Source: CAXDOZ01 sp963991145 (GTDB lineage: Bacteria; Bacteroidota; Bacteroidia; Chitinophagales; JABDMM01). From it: a DNA stretch of 23,195 nucleotides. The stretch is taken from assembly GCA_963991145.1 (NCBI GenBank), contig CAXDOZ010000029.1, forward strand, positions 1 to 23,195, given 5' to 3'. A program made the position numbers and the translations under genes. The notes under the pieces are model-generated. The model made no database searches, was not told the origin of the DNA, and saw only the letters and a list, made by a program, of their open reading frames with translations. Each line of letters begins with the position of its first letter. Within the stretch, counting starts at the first letter, position 1. Shown here piece after piece: positions 21,860 to 23,195 of the stretch.

Positions 21860-23020
21860 ATGCAGCAAAAGGATCAACAGTTTCAGGATCTCTTTTCTGA
21901 GTTTCCCACTTCAACAAAGGAAGAATGGGTAGCCCAGGTTGTAAAAGATCTCAAAGGGGCGGATTGGACTGAAGCGCTTGTCTGGAATGCAAATGATGGC
22001 CTTCAAATTCAGCCCTTTTTCCGCAAAGAGGATTACCCACTGAGCTTTGCAAATAGCTCTCAGTTCCTTCCAGGATGGGAGATCCGTCAGGAATTCTACG
22101 TCTCAGATGTAGATTCAACTAATCTCAAAATAAAGAAAGCCCTAACGGGCGGATTACAGTCCGTTTGTCTTTACCTACCCAATGAGCTCACAAAGTCGCA
22201 GGTAGAATTACTCTTCGATGATGTCTATATCGAGATGATCACTATTCATTGGTCGGGGGAAGGTGCAGAGGCTTCTTTCAGAGCTTACCTCGAAATTGGA
22301 GCTGACCGCGGTCTAGCCAAAGACAGTCTGATGGGCAGTTTCTGGAATGAAAATTTCCCGGCACTCCATGCCGAGTTTGGAAAGGATTATCCCTGCATCG
22401 ATTTCCTTACTGCATCAATAGATCACAAACTGATCTCTACTCTGAACCCAATTGAGCAAATTGCTTTACTCTGCGCAATCGGATTGGAGAACTATGAAAA
22501 AATGGATTCGGCAGACCCAAACGGAATCATGTTCTACACAGAGATCGGGAAGAGCTATTTCTCAGAAATCGCAAAATGCAGATCTCTTCGTCAGGTATGG
22601 GGAAATATCGTTGAGGCAATGGGCATCGGGGCGAAGCCCGAAAAGATCGCCATGCAGGCAACGAATGCATTGCACCTAAGGGACCTTGAAGATCCATACA
22701 AGAATCTACTGCAATCAACCACCATGGCAATCTCAGCTGTACTTGGAGGCTGTTGCTCAATCTCGCTCCTGGCAATGGACGATAAGGATGAAGAGCGAGG
22801 ATATGACTCAGATTTCTTTCAGCGAATTCAAAATAACATCCAATTACTCTTAAAGCACGAATCGCATCTGGATGAAGTAGCAGATCCCCTGGCAGGATCT
22901 TATTATCTGGAGCATTTATGCTCTGAATATACCCAGCAAGCATGGGCCCTATTTCAGGAAATTGCCAAAGAGGGAACAGAAAATTGGATAGCGAATAAAA
23001 CTATTAGTCATGAGGCCTGA
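21860..23020 (+). CDS. mutA: Methylmalonyl-CoA mutase small subunit
   Basis: The protein has 386 residues and is the small, non-catalytic partner of adenosylcobalamin-dependent methylmalonyl-CoA mutase, which interconverts succinyl-CoA and methylmalonyl-CoA. Family landmarks are L-F-S-E-F-P ... W-x-x-x-V-V-K-D-L-K-G-A-D-W at the N-terminus, the TIM-barrel region with L-A-K-D-S-L-M-G-S-F, and D-P-L-A-G-S-Y-Y-L-E near the end. It stops shortly after that motif, so it lacks the C-terminal B12-binding-like domain of full-length MutA. Short forms of this type exist in Bacteroidota. An in-frame ATG at 21845 would add five residues; 21860 is preferred because a TAnnTTTG box overlaps the extension. 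The mutB start overlaps its last 11 nt, so the two are coupled. Confidence 0.93.
   Translation: MQQKDQQFQDLFSEFPTSTKEEWVAQVVKDLKGADWTEALVWNANDGLQIQPFFRKEDYPLSFANSSQFLPGWEIRQEFYVSDVDSTNLKIKKALTGGLQSVCLYLPNELTKSQVELLFDDVYIEMITIHWSGEGAEASFRAYLEIGADRGLAKDSLMGSFWNENFPALHAEFGKDYPCIDFLTASIDHKLISTLNPIEQIALLCAIGLENYEKMDSADPNGIMFYTEIGKSYFSEIAKCRSLRQVWGNIVEAMGIGAKPEKIAMQATNALHLRDLEDPYKNLLQSTTMAISAVLGGCCSISLLAMDDKDEERGYDSDFFQRIQNNIQLLLKHESHLDEVADPLAGSYYLEHLCSEYTQQAWALFQEIAKEGTENWIANKTISHEA
22139..22154 (+). repeat. GCCCTAACGGGCGGAT palindromic motif, copy 4 (inside mutA)
   Basis: Same stem and GGAT tail as the other copies, with AA in place of a single loop base. It is read as A-L-T-G-G in mutA. Confidence 0.5.
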
Positions 23021-23195
23021 TTTCAGTAAACATACATTGCGACCAATCGCAGCTGAACTTGGCTCTAATGGAAAAGTTTGGCAAACACCTGAGCAGATCG
23101 AAGTGAAGAGGGTCTTTACAGAGGCTGATGCAGCTGACCTAAAGCATAAAGATTTTGTAGCGGGGATCCCCCCATTTCTTCGCGGTCCTTACAGC
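23010..23195 (+). CDS. mutB: Methylmalonyl-CoA mutase large subunit (5' part only)
   Basis: The first 62 codons are visible and run off the right edge. The translation M-R-P-D-F-S-K-H-T-L, then V-W-Q-T-P-E-Q-I-E-V-K and, at the end, F-V-A-G-I-P-P-F-L-R-G-P-Y-S, matches the N-terminus of the catalytic MutB subunit, where G-x-x-P-F/Y-x-R-G-P-Y-x-x-M-Y lines the substrate-entry barrel. The full protein is normally about 710 residues with a C-terminal B12 domain. The ATG at 23010 lies inside the end of mutA in another frame, as expected for a coupled heterodimer operon. Confidence 0.93.
   Translation, partial: MRPDFSKHTLRPIAAELGSNGKVWQTPEQIEVKRVFTEADAADLKHKDFVAGIPPFLRGPYS

Noticed and set aside
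22623..22641. GGGCGAAGCCC hairpin inside mutA as another copy of the motif
   Set aside because: Different stem order and no GGAT tail; only superficially similar.

Overview
The window looks like chromosomal DNA from a marine-type Bacteroidota bacterium, probably Flavobacteriales-like. The evidence is: many exported proteins whose signal peptides end in A-Q or S-Q; Bacteroidota lipoprotein signals; a PKD protein with a type IX secretion (T9SS) C-terminal sorting domain; DUF4476 and DUF4412 proteins; weak Shine-Dalgarno sequences; and promoter-like TAnnTTTG boxes. No tRNA, rRNA or CRISPR array was seen. Placement below phylum level is inference.

Layout. 1-1722 (minus) is a tightly packed thioredoxin / outer-membrane barrel / ApbE flavin-transferase operon that runs off the left edge. 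1794-5478 holds an M48 lipoprotein peptidase, a divergent exported glutathione peroxidase, a 43-residue lipoprotein with a hairpin over its start codon, a triple-repeat DUF4476 protein and an alpha/beta hydrolase. 5570-9563 (plus) has a VAT-1-like oxidoreductase, an N-acetylmuramidase, an unknown lipoprotein and a DUF4412 protein. 9677-12586 holds a single-span membrane protein, a convergent exported protein, a short-chain dehydrogenase and a small orphan. 12587-15988 is a lipid-modification locus: two tandem paralogous membrane desaturases, divergent from a Cfa-superfamily methyltransferase that resembles fungal sphingolipid C9-methyltransferases more than E. coli Cfa. A clear terminator ends it at 16052.

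16053-16573 is low-complexity sequence with one tiny gene. 16574-20001 (minus) is a three-gene unit: enoyl-CoA hydratase, fumarase and a T9SS cargo protein. 20002-20482 carries a MITE-like element with inverted ends and two copies of a hairpin unit. A truncated DUF559 endonuclease gene follows. It collides head-on with a large exported protein that is also truncated, so both genes have lost their 3' ends at one junction. 21860-23195 (plus) starts the methylmalonyl-CoA mutase operon, mutA then mutB, and runs off the right edge.

The most unusual signals are: (1) a dispersed palindromic motif, GCCCTWCGGGCGGAT, in four close copies, three of them inside coding sequence; (2) the MITE-like element beside the DUF559 remnant; (3) the double truncation at about 20675-20686; and (4) the desaturase pair with an atypical Cfa-family enzyme.
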